Position numbers and translations under genes: made by a program | In this document: positions 19,913-28,729 of the stretch, one piece after another | Position numbering within the stretch: the first letter of the stretch is position 1 | How the letters are laid out: every line of letters begins with the position of its first letter | The notes under the pieces: generated by a model | Databases searched by the model: none | The model's input: the letters and a program-made list of their open reading frames with translations, nothing else | Told to the model about the DNA's origin: nothing | DNA from: Fidelibacterota bacterium | Lineage (GTDB): Bacteria; Fidelibacterota; Fidelibacteria; Fidelibacterales; Fidelibacteraceae | DNA length: 45,723 nucleotides | Assembly: GCA_028716785.1 (NCBI GenBank) | Contig: JAQUPD010000016.1 | Location: 1 to 45,723, forward strand | Direction: 5' to 3'

Positions 19913-22294
19913 ATGTCTACCTCTAAAAAAAAACAAAAAAAACAAAAAATTTCTGAAGAAATAAAGATCCTAGCGCTGGACAATAATGTCCCCTTTCCAA
20001 CCATTATTTTTCCCGTTGTTGTCCGTGAAGAGCAAGATATTGAGCTAATACAGGAAGCCATTTCTTCCGATCGCCTTGTGGGAGTCTTTGCTAGAAAAAA
20101 TTCTGATGAATTGTTGGATAATTCCCAAGATCTTTACTCTGTTGGTGTTGCCAGTTTAATTATAAAAATGTTTAAGAGCACTGATGGCTCTGTCCGTATT
20201 TTATTGAGAGGATTACATCGGATAAAACTCAACAAAATTATTCATGAGGATCCTTATCCTATTGGGAAGGTTCACAGCCAGGAAGATATTTTAGGGGATG
20301 CCTTACAAACCGAAGCTCTTATGCGCACCGTTGGAGAACTCTTTCAAGAAATCCTTTCATTAGCACCCATTTTGCCCGAAGAAATTCAGGAAATTATTTT
20401 TTCCATTGAGGATCCTTCCAAGCTCAGCGACCTTGTTACTTCAGCGTTAAATTTAAAAGTCTCTGAAAAGCAACAAATTCTTGAAGAAGATCGCCTTGAT
20501 AAGCGTTTGACATTGCTTGTGGACTTTTTGCAAAAGGAATTAAAGATTATTGAGCTAAACACAAAAATTCAAGAACGTGTTTCTTCTTCGCTCAACGATG
20601 CTCAGCGAGACTATTTTTTACGCGAACAGCTAAAAGCCATTCAAAGTGAACTGGGTGAAGATGAGTTTTCTGATCCAGAATTAGTTGAGATACAACAAAA
20701 GATAGCCACGTTGCCTCTATCAGAGGAAGCCAAACTTGCTGCTAAAAAGGAAATAAACCGATTAAAACTTATGCATCCCTCTTCTCCTGAATATGCTGTA
20801 GGAAGAAATTATCTGGATTGGCTTTTAGGGCTTCCCTGGGGGAAAAAGACGGAATCAACCTTGGATTTAAAAAAGGCTGAACACATTTTAAATACCGATC
20901 ATTATGGCTTGGAAGATATTAAAAACCGAATCTTAGAATACTTAGCAATTCTCTCCTTAAACAAACATGCCAAAAGTCCTATTTTGTGTTTTGTAGGCCC
21001 GCCAGGGGTTGGTAAAACTTCATTGGGGCAATCTATTGCAAAAGCCATGGGACGGGAATTTATTCGTTTTTCTCTCGGGGGGATGCACGATGAAGCTGAA
21101 ATCCGGGGTCATCGAAAAACCTATATTGGTGCCATGCCGGGACGGATTATCCAATACATTCAAAAAATTGGTGTAAAGAATCCCTTGATTATGTTGGATG
21201 AGGTAGATAAGGTAGGGCTGGATTTTCGTGGGGATCCAACCAGTGCTCTGTTGGAAGTATTGGATCCAGAACAAAATTTCAGCTTTAGAGATAACTATTT
21301 AGAAGTAAGTTTCGATCTTTCGGACGTCTTTTTTATTGCAACGGCAAATCAGGAATTTACTATTCCCGAAGCACTTTTAGACAGGATGGAAATTATACGT
21401 CTACCTGGGTATATTACGCCTGAAAAAATCCAGATTGCAAAACGGTTTTTAATTCCTCGCCAACTTGCACGGTCAGGACTTTCACCATCACATGTTCGTT
21501 TTACTCCAAAGGTCATTGAACAGACTATTGAAAACTACACCATGGAGGCAGGTGTTCGAAAATTAGAACAACAAATTAGCCAAATCTGTCGAAAAATTGC
21601 CCGTCAAATCGCTGAAAATCCCATCACTCCTCAAATCACTATCTCTACTCAAAATGTTGAAAATTATTTAGGGCCTCCAAAAATCTTTAAAGAAGACATT
21701 CCTAAAAAGGATATGATTGGAGTAGCGGTGGGGCTTGCCTATACGGAATCAGGAGGGGATGTTCTTCCAGTAGAAGCCACGATGATGGAAGGGTCAGGAT
21801 CCAATAAAATGACAGGACAATTGGGTGATATTATGAAGGAATCGGTAAGCACCGCCATTTCTTTTATCCGATCTAATGCAAAGGTCTATGGGATTAAAAC
21901 AAACCTTTTTTTAGATTATGATATTCATCTCCATTTTCCTGCTGCTGCCATTCCAAAAGACGGGCCATCAGCGGGTGTTACAATTACAACAGCCGTCTTA
22001 TCCATTCTTCTAAAAAAGAAAATTCATCATAATATCGCCATGACGGGTGAAATTTCACTTCGAGGAAGAATTTTACCTGTGGGTGGTATTCGTGAAAAGG
22101 TAACAGCAGCCCGGCGAGCAGGTATCAAAAAAGTGATTCTTCCTCTTGCCAACAAAGGGGATGTTGCTCTTGTACCCCCTGATGTAACAGAAGGAATGAC
22201 ATTTTACTATGTTACACACTATCAAGAGATTGAACCCTTGATTTTCAATGAGAATATTCGAAAGAACACAGAAACCAACAAAAAAGAGAGATGA
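19913..22294 (+). CDS. lon: ATP-dependent protease Lon (LonA type)
   Basis: This 793-residue protease degrades misfolded and regulatory proteins. It has an N-terminal substrate-binding LAN domain (about 20-210), an AAA+ module with Walker A GPPGVGKT (362-369) and Walker B LIMLDEVDK, and the protease domain with the Ser686 (PKDGPSAG) and Lys729 (GGIREK) dyad. A Lys-rich tract follows the start. Its stop overlaps the next start by 4 bp (ATGA), so it leads a coupled cluster with a cDPG-synthetase-like gene and carbamate kinase, an unusual setting for lon. I saw no CIRCE element upstream. Confidence 0.97.
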   Translation: MSTSKKKQKKQKISEEIKILALDNNVPFPTIIFPVVVREEQDIELIQEAISSDRLVGVFARKNSDELLDNSQDLYSVGVASLIIKMFKSTDGSVRILLRGLHRIKLNKIIHEDPYPIGKVHSQEDILGDALQTEALMRTVGELFQEILSLAPILPEEIQEIIFSIEDPSKLSDLVTSALNLKVSEKQQILEEDRLDKRLTLLVDFLQKELKIIELNTKIQERVSSSLNDAQRDYFLREQLKAIQSELGEDEFSDPELVEIQQKIATLPLSEEAKLAAKKEINRLKLMHPSSPEYAVGRNYLDWLLGLPWGKKTESTLDLKKAEHILNTDHYGLEDIKNRILEYLAILSLNKHAKSPILCFVGPPGVGKTSLGQSIAKAMGREFIRFSLGGMHDEAEIRGHRKTYIGAMPGRIIQYIQKIGVKNPLIMLDEVDKVGLDFRGDPTSALLEVLDPEQNFSFRDNYLEVSFDLSDVFFIATANQEFTIPEALLDRMEIIRLPGYITPEKIQIAKRFLIPRQLARSGLSPSHVRFTPKVIEQTIENYTMEAGVRKLEQQISQICRKIARQIAENPITPQITISTQNVENYLGPPKIFKEDIPKKDMIGVAVGLAYTESGGDVLPVEATMMEGSGSNKMTGQLGDIMKESVSTAISFIRSNAKVYGIKTNLFLDYDIHLHFPAAAIPKDGPSAGVTITTAVLSILLKKKIHHNIAMTGEISLRGRILPVGGIREKVTAARRAGIKKVILPLANKGDVALVPPDVTEGMTFYYVTHYQEIEPLIFNENIRKNTETNKKER

Positions 22295-23616
22295 GCATGA
22301 AACAACGAAAGAAAGTCCTTATTATGGGAGCTGCAGGGAGGGATTTCCATAACTTTAACACGTATTTTCGGGATAATGAAGTCTACGATGTTGTTGCCTT
22401 TACAGCCACGCAGATTCCAGATATTGATGGGAGAAAATATCCTGCAGAATTGGCTGGACGTCTTTATCCTGATGGTATCCCGATTTATGATGAAGCAAAA
22501 CTGGAAGAGCTTATTGATACCTATACCATTGATCTTGTCAATTTTGCTTATAGTGATATCTCCCATGAAAATCTCATGCATAAAGCATCACGTGTAAACG
22601 CAGCCGGTGCCGATTTTATCCTTCTTGGAGGCAATCAAACCATGTTAAAATCCTCAAAATCCGTTATTGCTGTTACAGCTGTTCGTACAGGATGTGGAAA
22701 GTCTCAAACGACACGCCGCGTAGTTAAAATCCTTCAAGAAATGGGGAAAAAGGTAGTCTCTGTTCGTCATCCTATGCCCTATGGCGATTTGGTAAAACAA
22801 TCGGTTCAACGCTTTGCATCATTGGATGATCTTAAAAAATATGATTGCACGATTGAAGAAATGGAAGAATACGAACCTCACATTGCGATGGGAAGTGTGA
22901 TTTATGCAGGGGTTGATTATGAAAAAATTCTTCGGGAAGCAGAAAAGGAAGCTGATATCATCGTGTGGGATGGTGGCAATAATGATACATCCTTTTATAA
23001 AGCTGATTTGACAATCACGGTAGTTGATCCTCATCGGCCCGGACATGAAACAACGTATTATCCGGGTGAAGCCAATTTACGCATGGCAGATATCGTTGTG
23101 ATTAATAAAATTGAAACGGCTAATCCTGAAGATGTAGAATCGGTTCGGCAAGCAGTTCGTGAAGTTAATCCTAATGCCCGGATTGTTGATGCAGCTTCCC
23201 CTATTTTTGTAGAAAATGGCGAGCTTATAAGGGGAAAACGAGTTTTGGTTATTGAAGATGGTCCTACCTTGACACATGGTGAAATGCAATATGGTGCTGG
23301 TATGGTGGCAGCGGAAAAATATGGCGCTGCTGAAGCCGTGGATCCCCGTCCCTATACAACGGGCACCATTACCGAGACCTTTAAAAAATATCCTGACATT
23401 GGTATTCTTTTACCAGCTATGGGATATGGTGAGAAACAGATGAAAGACCTTGAAAAGACAATTGCAAAAATTGATTGTGATGTCGTTATTATTGGAACGC
23501 CCATTGACTTAAGGCGCGTGATAAAAATCAAACAACCCTCTGTCCGCGTGACGTATGAATTGCAAGAAATTGGTGAGCCAACTCTAAAAAATCTTCTTAA
23601 CGATTTTATTCGGTGA
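22291..23616 (+). CDS. Cyclic 2,3-diphosphoglycerate synthetase-like P-loop protein
   Basis: This 441-residue protein resembles the archaeal cyclic 2,3-diphosphoglycerate synthetase family. It opens with a Rossmann-like segment VLIMGAAGRDFHNFN (9-23). A central P-loop domain starts AVRTGCGKSQT (130-140), a variant Walker A lacking the first Gly, with WDGGNND (226-232) and a G-protein-like VINKIE (270-275). The C-terminal third is alpha/beta, ending near YELQEIGEPTL. In methanogens the namesake makes cyclic 2,3-diphosphoglycerate from 2,3-diphosphoglycerate and ATP, but the bacterial role is not established, and I do not assign that reaction here. It overlaps lon and carbamate kinase by 4 bp at each end, so the three are probably co-translated. 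Confidence 0.8.
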   Translation: MSMKQRKKVLIMGAAGRDFHNFNTYFRDNEVYDVVAFTATQIPDIDGRKYPAELAGRLYPDGIPIYDEAKLEELIDTYTIDLVNFAYSDISHENLMHKASRVNAAGADFILLGGNQTMLKSSKSVIAVTAVRTGCGKSQTTRRVVKILQEMGKKVVSVRHPMPYGDLVKQSVQRFASLDDLKKYDCTIEEMEEYEPHIAMGSVIYAGVDYEKILREAEKEADIIVWDGGNNDTSFYKADLTITVVDPHRPGHETTYYPGEANLRMADIVVINKIETANPEDVESVRQAVREVNPNARIVDAASPIFVENGELIRGKRVLVIEDGPTLTHGEMQYGAGMVAAEKYGAAEAVDPRPYTTGTITETFKKYPDIGILLPAMGYGEKQMKDLEKTIAKIDCDVVIIGTPIDLRRVIKIKQPSVRVTYELQEIGEPTLKNLLNDFIR

Positions 23617-24566
23617 ATATCATGAATAAAACAGCTGTGATTGCTCTCGGGGGAAATGCCATTTCTCCCGAGGGTAAAAGCAATATTCATGAAGAATTTG
23701 CCAACACCCGTAAATCCATGGATTTAATCTTTACCTTTATCCGCAAAGGATATAATCTTGTTATTACCCATGGTAATGGCCCTCAAGTAGGTAATGCCCT
23801 CCAACGGGTTGAATTATCTCGTGGTATTGTCCCCGAGGTTCCCTTAGGGGTTTTAGTGGCTGATACTCAAGGGAGCATTGGTTATATGATTGAACAATCC
23901 CTTCAAAACAAACTCCATGATGTTCATCTTAACCGCGATGTTGCAACGCTTATAACTCAGGTTCTCATTGACAAAGAGGATCCAGCATGTCAAAATCCCA
24001 CCAAATTTATTGGTCAGTTTTTTAAAGAAGAAGAAATTCAACCCCTGATAAAAAAAAATGATTGGAAAGTCCGCTATATAGAAGGAAAAGGATGGCGGCG
24101 AGTTGTTCCTTCTCCTCAACCTCTTAAAATTATCAACGCCCAATTAATCCATCATTTAATTGAAAAAGGCGCGATTGTCATTGCTGCTGGAGGAGGCGGT
24201 ATTCCAGTATATTACGATGAAAAGGGGCATCTCGAAGGATTTGATGCAGTAATTGATAAAGATTTAGCTAGTAGTGTGCTGGCGTATGAAATTGGTGCCG
24301 AAGAGTTATTTATTCTGACAAATGTTGATCATGTTGCATTAAAATTTGGAACACCCGAAGAAACCCCTCTCTCAGAAATCACCCTCTCTGAAGCAAAAAA
24401 ATATGATCAAGAAGGACACTTTCCACCTGGATCTATGGGACCTAAAATTCGAGGAGCCATCCAGTTTTTAGAACATGGTGGTGAAAGAGTGATTATAACA
24501 TCCTTAGACCGTATTGATGATGCCTTAATTGGCAAGACGGGAACACGCATTGTCCCAGATAAATAG
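23613..24566 (+). CDS. arcC: Carbamate kinase
   Basis: This enzyme transfers phosphate between carbamoyl phosphate and ADP, usually yielding ATP in arginine, agmatine or purine breakdown. Amino-acid-kinase fold motifs ALGGNAI, THGNGPQVGN, AAGGGGIPV and SMGPKI are present and the length (about 315) is normal. The frame can start at GTG 23613, forming GTGA overlap with the previous gene, or at ATG 23622, giving the family-typical MNKTAVIALGGNAI; neither has a strong ribosome binding site. Ornithine carbamoyltransferase at 6.6 kb could supply its substrate. No arginine deiminase is in the window. Confidence 0.95.
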   Translation: MNIMNKTAVIALGGNAISPEGKSNIHEEFANTRKSMDLIFTFIRKGYNLVITHGNGPQVGNALQRVELSRGIVPEVPLGVLVADTQGSIGYMIEQSLQNKLHDVHLNRDVATLITQVLIDKEDPACQNPTKFIGQFFKEEEIQPLIKKNDWKVRYIEGKGWRRVVPSPQPLKIINAQLIHHLIEKGAIVIAAGGGGIPVYYDEKGHLEGFDAVIDKDLASSVLAYEIGAEELFILTNVDHVALKFGTPEETPLSEITLSEAKKYDQEGHFPPGSMGPKIRGAIQFLEHGGERVIITSLDRIDDALIGKTGTRIVPDK

Positions 24567-24574
24567 GAAGAAAA

Positions 24575-25738
24575 ATGAAAATTCACGAATATCAGGCTAA
24601 GCTGCTTTTTCAGGATTATCATATTCCTATCCCGCGGGGAAATATTGCTCAAACGCCTGAAGAAGCACGGTCTGTTGCTGAAACACTCGGTGGAGATACG
24701 TTTGTTGTTAAGGCGCAGATCCTTGCTGGTGGACGGGGACAGGCAGGCGGTGTTCGGATTGTCCATACACCGGAAGAAGTAGCAAAAACAGCTCAAGACC
24801 TTTTAGGAAAAACACTTATAACCTCTCAAACCAGTAGTTCTGGCGAAAAAATTCAAACAGTTCTCATTGAAGAAGGAATAAAAATTCAAAAAGAATTTTA
24901 TGCAAGTATCCTTACAGACCGTTCTGCTGAAAAAAATGCTCTGATGGTATCTACTGAAGGGGGCATGGATATTGAAAAAATTGCTTCAACCTTACCGGAA
25001 AAAATCCTCATCGAACACATCCACCCTGCAACCGGTATTCTTCCCTTTCAAAAAAGAAAAATAGCTTCATTATTAAGACTTTCAAAACAAGAAACACAAG
25101 AAGTGGGAGAACTTTTTGATGCTCTTTATTTGCTCTTTACTGAATTGGACGCTTCTTTGGTAGAGATTAATCCTTTAGTTTTGACAAAAAAGGCATCGTT
25201 TTTGGCCTTGGATGCAAAGATTACCTTTGATGATAATGCCTTATATCGACATCAAGAACTTTTGTCGTTTCGGGATATTCAATCTCTTGATGAAAGTGAA
25301 CGAATTGCTCGGGAGGCTGGACTTAGTTACATACCATTAGATGGCAATGTGGGGTGTATGGTTAATGGCGCAGGGTTGGCCATGGCAACGATGGATATCA
25401 TAAAGTATTATGGTGGTAATCCTGCTAACTTTCTGGATATAGGTGGGGGTGCCCGCGTAGAAACAATTGCTAAAGGCATTCAGATTCTCGTGTCTGATCC
25501 TAAGATAAAAGCAATATTGATTAATATTTTTGGTGGCATTGTCCGTTGTGACCGAGTAGCCCTTGGAATCATTGAAGCTTTAAAATCAGTAGATGTTCAC
25601 ATTCCTCTTGTGATAAGACTCAAGGGAACAAACTCTAAAGAAGCAGCATCTCTTTTAGAAAAAAGTTCTTTATCCTTTATTCTTGCAGATACATTATCTG
25701 AGGCAGCAAAAAAAGCTGTAGCTGCAGCAAAAACCTAG
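24575..25738 (+). CDS. sucC: Succinyl-CoA synthetase beta subunit
   Basis: This 387-residue subunit binds nucleotide and, with SucD, interconverts succinyl-CoA plus ADP/GDP with succinate plus ATP/GTP. The ATP-grasp domain opens [12 protein letters not shown], with [17 protein letters not shown] and VEINPLVLT; the C-terminal ligase domain has [24 protein letters not shown] and [11 protein letters not shown]. The usual length of the family is 385-400. It follows carbamate kinase by 8 nt and precedes sucD by 10 nt. Both SucCD and carbamate kinase can make ATP by substrate-level phosphorylation. Confidence 0.97.
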   Translation: MKIHEYQAKLLFQDYHIPIPRGNIAQTPEEARSVAETLGGDTFVVKAQILAGGRGQAGGVRIVHTPEEVAKTAQDLLGKTLITSQTSSSGEKIQTVLIEEGIKIQKEFYASILTDRSAEKNALMVSTEGGMDIEKIASTLPEKILIEHIHPATGILPFQKRKIASLLRLSKQETQEVGELFDALYLLFTELDASLVEINPLVLTKKASFLALDAKITFDDNALYRHQELLSFRDIQSLDESERIAREAGLSYIPLDGNVGCMVNGAGLAMATMDIIKYYGGNPANFLDIGGGARVETIAKGIQILVSDPKIKAILINIFGGIVRCDRVALGIIEALKSVDVHIPLVIRLKGTNSKEAASLLEKSSLSFILADTLSEAAKKAVAAAKT

Positions 25739-25748
25739 GAGATGGCCA

Positions 25749-26627
25749 ATGAGCATTATTCTTGACGAATCTTCGCGAATCGTAGTTCAAGGAATCACTG
25801 GGAAAGAGGGACAATTCCACACAACACAAATGGTAGAATACGGAACAAAGGTAGTAGCAGGGGTAACGCCTGGAAAAGAAGGTCAAAAAGTCAAGGGAAT
25901 TCCTGTCTTTAATAGTGTGCAAAAAGCCATAGAGAATGAAGGCGCTAACGTTTCAATCCTTTTTGTCCCTCCGCCTTATGCTGCTGATGGCATCATGGAG
26001 TCAGCCGCAGCGGGTGTAGCTTGGATTATTTGTATCACAGAAGGAATCCCCATTCAGGATTTGATCAAAGTTAAAGCCTTTTTAAAAGACACTCATTCAA
26101 AACTTATCGGCCCTAATAGTCCTGGCGTTATCTCACCAGGGAAATCAAAAGCTGGAATTATGCCTGGATACATTCACAAAGAAGGAACAATTGGTATTAT
26201 GAGCCGTTCTGGAACCTTAACATACGAAGCCGTGGATCAAATTGTCGAAGAGGGCTATGGGCAATCCACGGCAATTGGTATTGGTGGTGATCCTATTATT
26301 GGAACCTCTTACAAAGAGTTATTAGACTACTTTGAAAAAGATAATCAGACGGAGGCAGTTTTTATGATTGGTGAAATTGGGGGAAACGCAGAAGAAGAAG
26401 CGGCCTTGTGGGCAAAAAAGCATTTTTCGAAGCCTTTAGTTGCTTTTATTGCAGGGCAAACAGCTCCACCAGCAAAGCGAATGGGACATGCAGGCGCAAT
26501 TATCAGCAATGGAAAAGGAAAAGCTTCTGATAAAATAAAATGTCTACAAGAAGCCGGCATTTGTGTTGTCAATAATCCTGCCATAATGGGAAAAACACTC
26601 CATGAAGTATTAAATCAAAGGAGATAA
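25749..26627 (+). CDS. sucD: Succinyl-CoA synthetase alpha subunit
   Basis: This 292-residue subunit holds the phosphohistidine and the CoA site. The active His247 lies in MGHAGAI and the CoA-binding Rossmann part has [12 protein letters not shown] and SRSGTLTYE. In the segment [11 protein letters not shown], Ser124 replaces the Cys of the common GPNCPG motif; that Cys contacts CoA in E. coli. A GGAGATGG ribosome site precedes the ATG. sucC lies 10 nt upstream and ndk 2 nt downstream. Confidence 0.97.
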   Translation: MSIILDESSRIVVQGITGKEGQFHTTQMVEYGTKVVAGVTPGKEGQKVKGIPVFNSVQKAIENEGANVSILFVPPPYAADGIMESAAAGVAWIICITEGIPIQDLIKVKAFLKDTHSKLIGPNSPGVISPGKSKAGIMPGYIHKEGTIGIMSRSGTLTYEAVDQIVEEGYGQSTAIGIGGDPIIGTSYKELLDYFEKDNQTEAVFMIGEIGGNAEEEAALWAKKHFSKPLVAFIAGQTAPPAKRMGHAGAIISNGKGKASDKIKCLQEAGICVVNNPAIMGKTLHEVLNQRR

Positions 26628-26629
26628 CC

Positions 26630-27043
26630 ATGGAATATACACTATGTATTATCAAACCCGATGCTATCAGTAAAGGATTTACAGGAAAAATAATTGATGA
26701 ATGTCTCAAGGCAGGTTTTACTATTCATGGTATTCGCAAAGTTGGGTTAACACGAGATCAGGCACGTTCCTTTTATAAAGTTCATGAGCATAAACCCTTT
26801 TTTGAACCTTTAATAGCCTTTATGACCAGCGGACCCTCTGTCGCCCTTGTTTTAAAAAAAGAGAATGCAATTGAAGACTTTCGAGCTCTCATGGGGGAAA
26901 CCGATGCCCGAAAAGCCCAAAAAGGGACCCTTCGACAGAAATACGGTGAAGATAATCGAAAAAATGCTGTCCATGGATCGGATTCCCCTGAAAATGCAAA
27001 AAAAGAAATTGCTTTTTTCTTTGCAAATATTGATCTTATTTAA
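26630..27043 (+). CDS. ndk: Nucleoside diphosphate kinase
   Basis: This 137-residue kinase balances NTP pools through a phosphohistidine, His115 in NAVHGSDSPENA. YTLCIIKPDAISKG at the N-terminus and TDARKAQKGTLRQKYG are family signatures. It starts 2 nt after sucD, which fits known functional pairing of NDK with succinyl-CoA synthetase: nucleotide triphosphate made by SucCD can be passed on. A GGAGATAACC site lies just upstream. Confidence 0.97.
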   Translation: MEYTLCIIKPDAISKGFTGKIIDECLKAGFTIHGIRKVGLTRDQARSFYKVHEHKPFFEPLIAFMTSGPSVALVLKKENAIEDFRALMGETDARKAQKGTLRQKYGEDNRKNAVHGSDSPENAKKEIAFFFANIDLI

Positions 27044-27073
27044 TAAAATTCATTATTATAATAGGAGGCTAAC

Positions 27074-27874
27074 ATGAAAAAAGTCTTTTGGGGTATAGTC
27101 CTTTTGATGGGTTTTATGGTGATTTTTTCTGGATGTACAAAAAAACAGACGGGAAATGTAGGAGAGCCTATACACATTACAATTCCGAGGGATACAGAAT
27201 CCATAACACAATTTCAATGGGCTTTTAAAAAGAAACCAACGGCTTCTTGCTTAGATCCACGAGATTTTGAACCCTCTGATTATGCAGAAGCCATTACATT
27301 TGTCCCAGATGTACCGGGGATTTATGAAGTTATTGTAGTGATGGTTGATGAAAAGGGAAAAGAAATTGATGAAAGTTTTGTTTTTGATGTAAAATTACCG
27401 GATATTGCTAAAAAGGTAGAAGAACCTGTGGCGCCGCCAGTAAAAGAAGCACCTGCAGAGGAAGAAAAACCGGCAGAGGTTGCTGAAAAAGTCGTTGAAG
27501 AAGCGATATGGGAACCTGCTCCACCGCCAACTGAAAAACAGCAGAAAGCCTTTAAACCCCCCGTAAGAAAACCAGAAACAGATATTTCCGCTCAAGAAGC
27601 AGCAAACAGAATTCCAAGCGACAAAAATCGGTATACGGTTCAAGTTTCCAGCTGGACAAACTACAAGAGCGCCGAAAAAGCCATGAAAGAACTTCAGGAT
27701 GCTGGCTTTGATGCTTATATTCAAAATGCCTATTTGAGTCATACCGATAAAGTTTGGTATCGGGTACGTGTTGGTAATTTTACAAGTTTAGCGGAAGCAC
27801 GAAAAGTTGCTGAGCAAATTAAACAAAAAACAAGCCAAGATACCTGGATTGATTACATGCGCAAAGACTATTGA
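27074..27874 (+). CDS. SPOR-domain lipoprotein
   Basis: This 266-residue protein has a lipoprotein-like signal (hydrophobic residues 4-19 ending FSGC, Cys20 or near). An all-beta region follows (about 30-115, possibly Ig-like: VPGIYEVIVVMVDEKG), then a Pro/Glu/Lys-rich linker (about 116-160), then a C-terminal SPOR domain (about 180-266: YTVQVSSWTNYKSAEKA, YRVRVGNFTSLAEARKVAE). SPOR domains bind septal peptidoglycan lacking stem peptides, so the protein is probably at the cell envelope, perhaps at division sites. It has a strong TAGGAGG ribosome site. Confidence 0.85.
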   Translation: MKKVFWGIVLLMGFMVIFSGCTKKQTGNVGEPIHITIPRDTESITQFQWAFKKKPTASCLDPRDFEPSDYAEAITFVPDVPGIYEVIVVMVDEKGKEIDESFVFDVKLPDIAKKVEEPVAPPVKEAPAEEEKPAEVAEKVVEEAIWEPAPPPTEKQQKAFKPPVRKPETDISAQEAANRIPSDKNRYTVQVSSWTNYKSAEKAMKELQDAGFDAYIQNAYLSHTDKVWYRVRVGNFTSLAEARKVAEQIKQKTSQDTWIDYMRKDY

Positions 27875-27943
27875 TCACACTGTATCAATCTGTCTTACTT
27901 TATTTCTTGACTCTTATTGAAGGATATAATAAGTTAATTAGCT

Positions 27944-28453
27944 ATGGAAATATTGCTATCACAAATTTCGGAAGAAGAAAAGCTTTTTGAATTTGATGAA
28001 CAATCAGCCTCTATTGGGCTTCCCTCGGAATTTGGTCATGTTGTTGCGTGCATTTATATTTATAGTTTAGGACAAAAATATGTTGTTCATGGTAGAGTAG
28101 ATGTAGATGTACATCTTACGTGTGACATTTGTTTAGATGAGTTTGATAAGCACTTTCAAGAAAAATTCGACGTTATTGTTGATCGTGTCCCCATGCCAAA
28201 AGATCCGAATGAGGATGAGGTCATATATCTTTCTCCTAAAGCATTAAGCATTAATTTTAATGACTATATACGAGATCAGTTATTTTTGGCGTTGCCTATT
28301 CAGAAACGATGTCGGTCAGATTGTAAGGGATTGTGCCCAGTTTGTGGGGCAAATTTAAACAGAGAACAGTGCGGTCATAAAACAAAACGTCTTGATCCAC
28401 GTTGGGAAACACTGAAAGCATTAAAAATTAAAATTCAAACGCTGGAGAGTTAG
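27944..28453 (+). CDS. YceD/DUF177 family protein
   Basis: This 169-residue protein belongs to the DUF177 (YceD) family, nearly always coded directly upstream of rpmF and linked to 23S rRNA accumulation or ribosome assembly. The CDICLDEF motif (about 64-71) and a C-terminal Cys-rich segment (CRSDCKGLCPVCG, then CGHK) suggest metal binding in this lineage. There is no visible ribosome binding site before the ATG, while TATAAT stands at 27925-27930, so a very short leader is possible. Its stop abuts the rpmF start. Confidence 0.9.
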   Translation: MEILLSQISEEEKLFEFDEQSASIGLPSEFGHVVACIYIYSLGQKYVVHGRVDVDVHLTCDICLDEFDKHFQEKFDVIVDRVPMPKDPNEDEVIYLSPKALSINFNDYIRDQLFLALPIQKRCRSDCKGLCPVCGANLNREQCGHKTKRLDPRWETLKALKIKIQTLES

Positions 28454-28636
28454 ATGGCAAATCCTAAAAGAAGACATTCACATGCACGAAGTGCAAAAAG
28501 ACGCACGCATTATAAAGTTGAGTCTCCAAATTATCAATCATGTCCCAATTGTGGACATCCAAAATTACCCCATCATGTGTGTCCTAATTGCGGCTATTAT
28601 AAAGAAAAACCAGTAATTACACCCAAAGAAGTCTAA
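28454..28636 (+). CDS. rpmF: 50S ribosomal protein L32, zinc-binding form
   Basis: This 60-residue ribosomal protein begins MANPKRRHSHARSAKRRTH and carries the four-cysteine zinc ribbon CPNC...CPNC (about 32-48). It starts immediately after yceD. In many bacteria plsX and fabH follow; here they are absent and fabD comes next after a hairpin. Confidence 0.97.
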   Translation: MANPKRRHSHARSAKRRTHYKVESPNYQSCPNCGHPKLPHHVCPNCGYYKEKPVITPKEV

Positions 28637-28673
28637 CGATGATTATCTCCTAATTCATCAACAAGATAAGCAA

Positions 28674-28697
28674 AGAAGCGGATTGAAGTCCGCTTCT
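28674..28697 (+). terminator. Perfect 9-bp hairpin between rpmF and fabD, possible weak terminator or processing site
   Basis: AGAAGCGGA and TCCGCTTCT pair perfectly around a 6-nt loop (TTGAAG). The following bases CTGTTTGTATATT are only partly U-rich, so termination would be partial. It lies 33 nt before the fabD start and may separate ribosomal-protein expression from fatty-acid genes or act as an RNA processing or stability element. Confidence 0.5.
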
Positions 28698-28729
28698 CTG
28701 TTTGTATATTACGTAAAGGTGATGTGATC

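Noticed and set aside
27870-27889. ATTGAT/ATCAAT stem after the SPOR gene as a terminator
   Set aside because: A 6-bp AT-rich stem with an 8-nt loop is too weak, and only a broken U-rich stretch follows.
27908-27930. TTGACT and TATAAT upstream of yceD as a promoter pair
   Set aside because: The boxes are only about 12 nt apart, too close for sigma-70, so I did not list it as a promoter although the -10 box alone is perfect.
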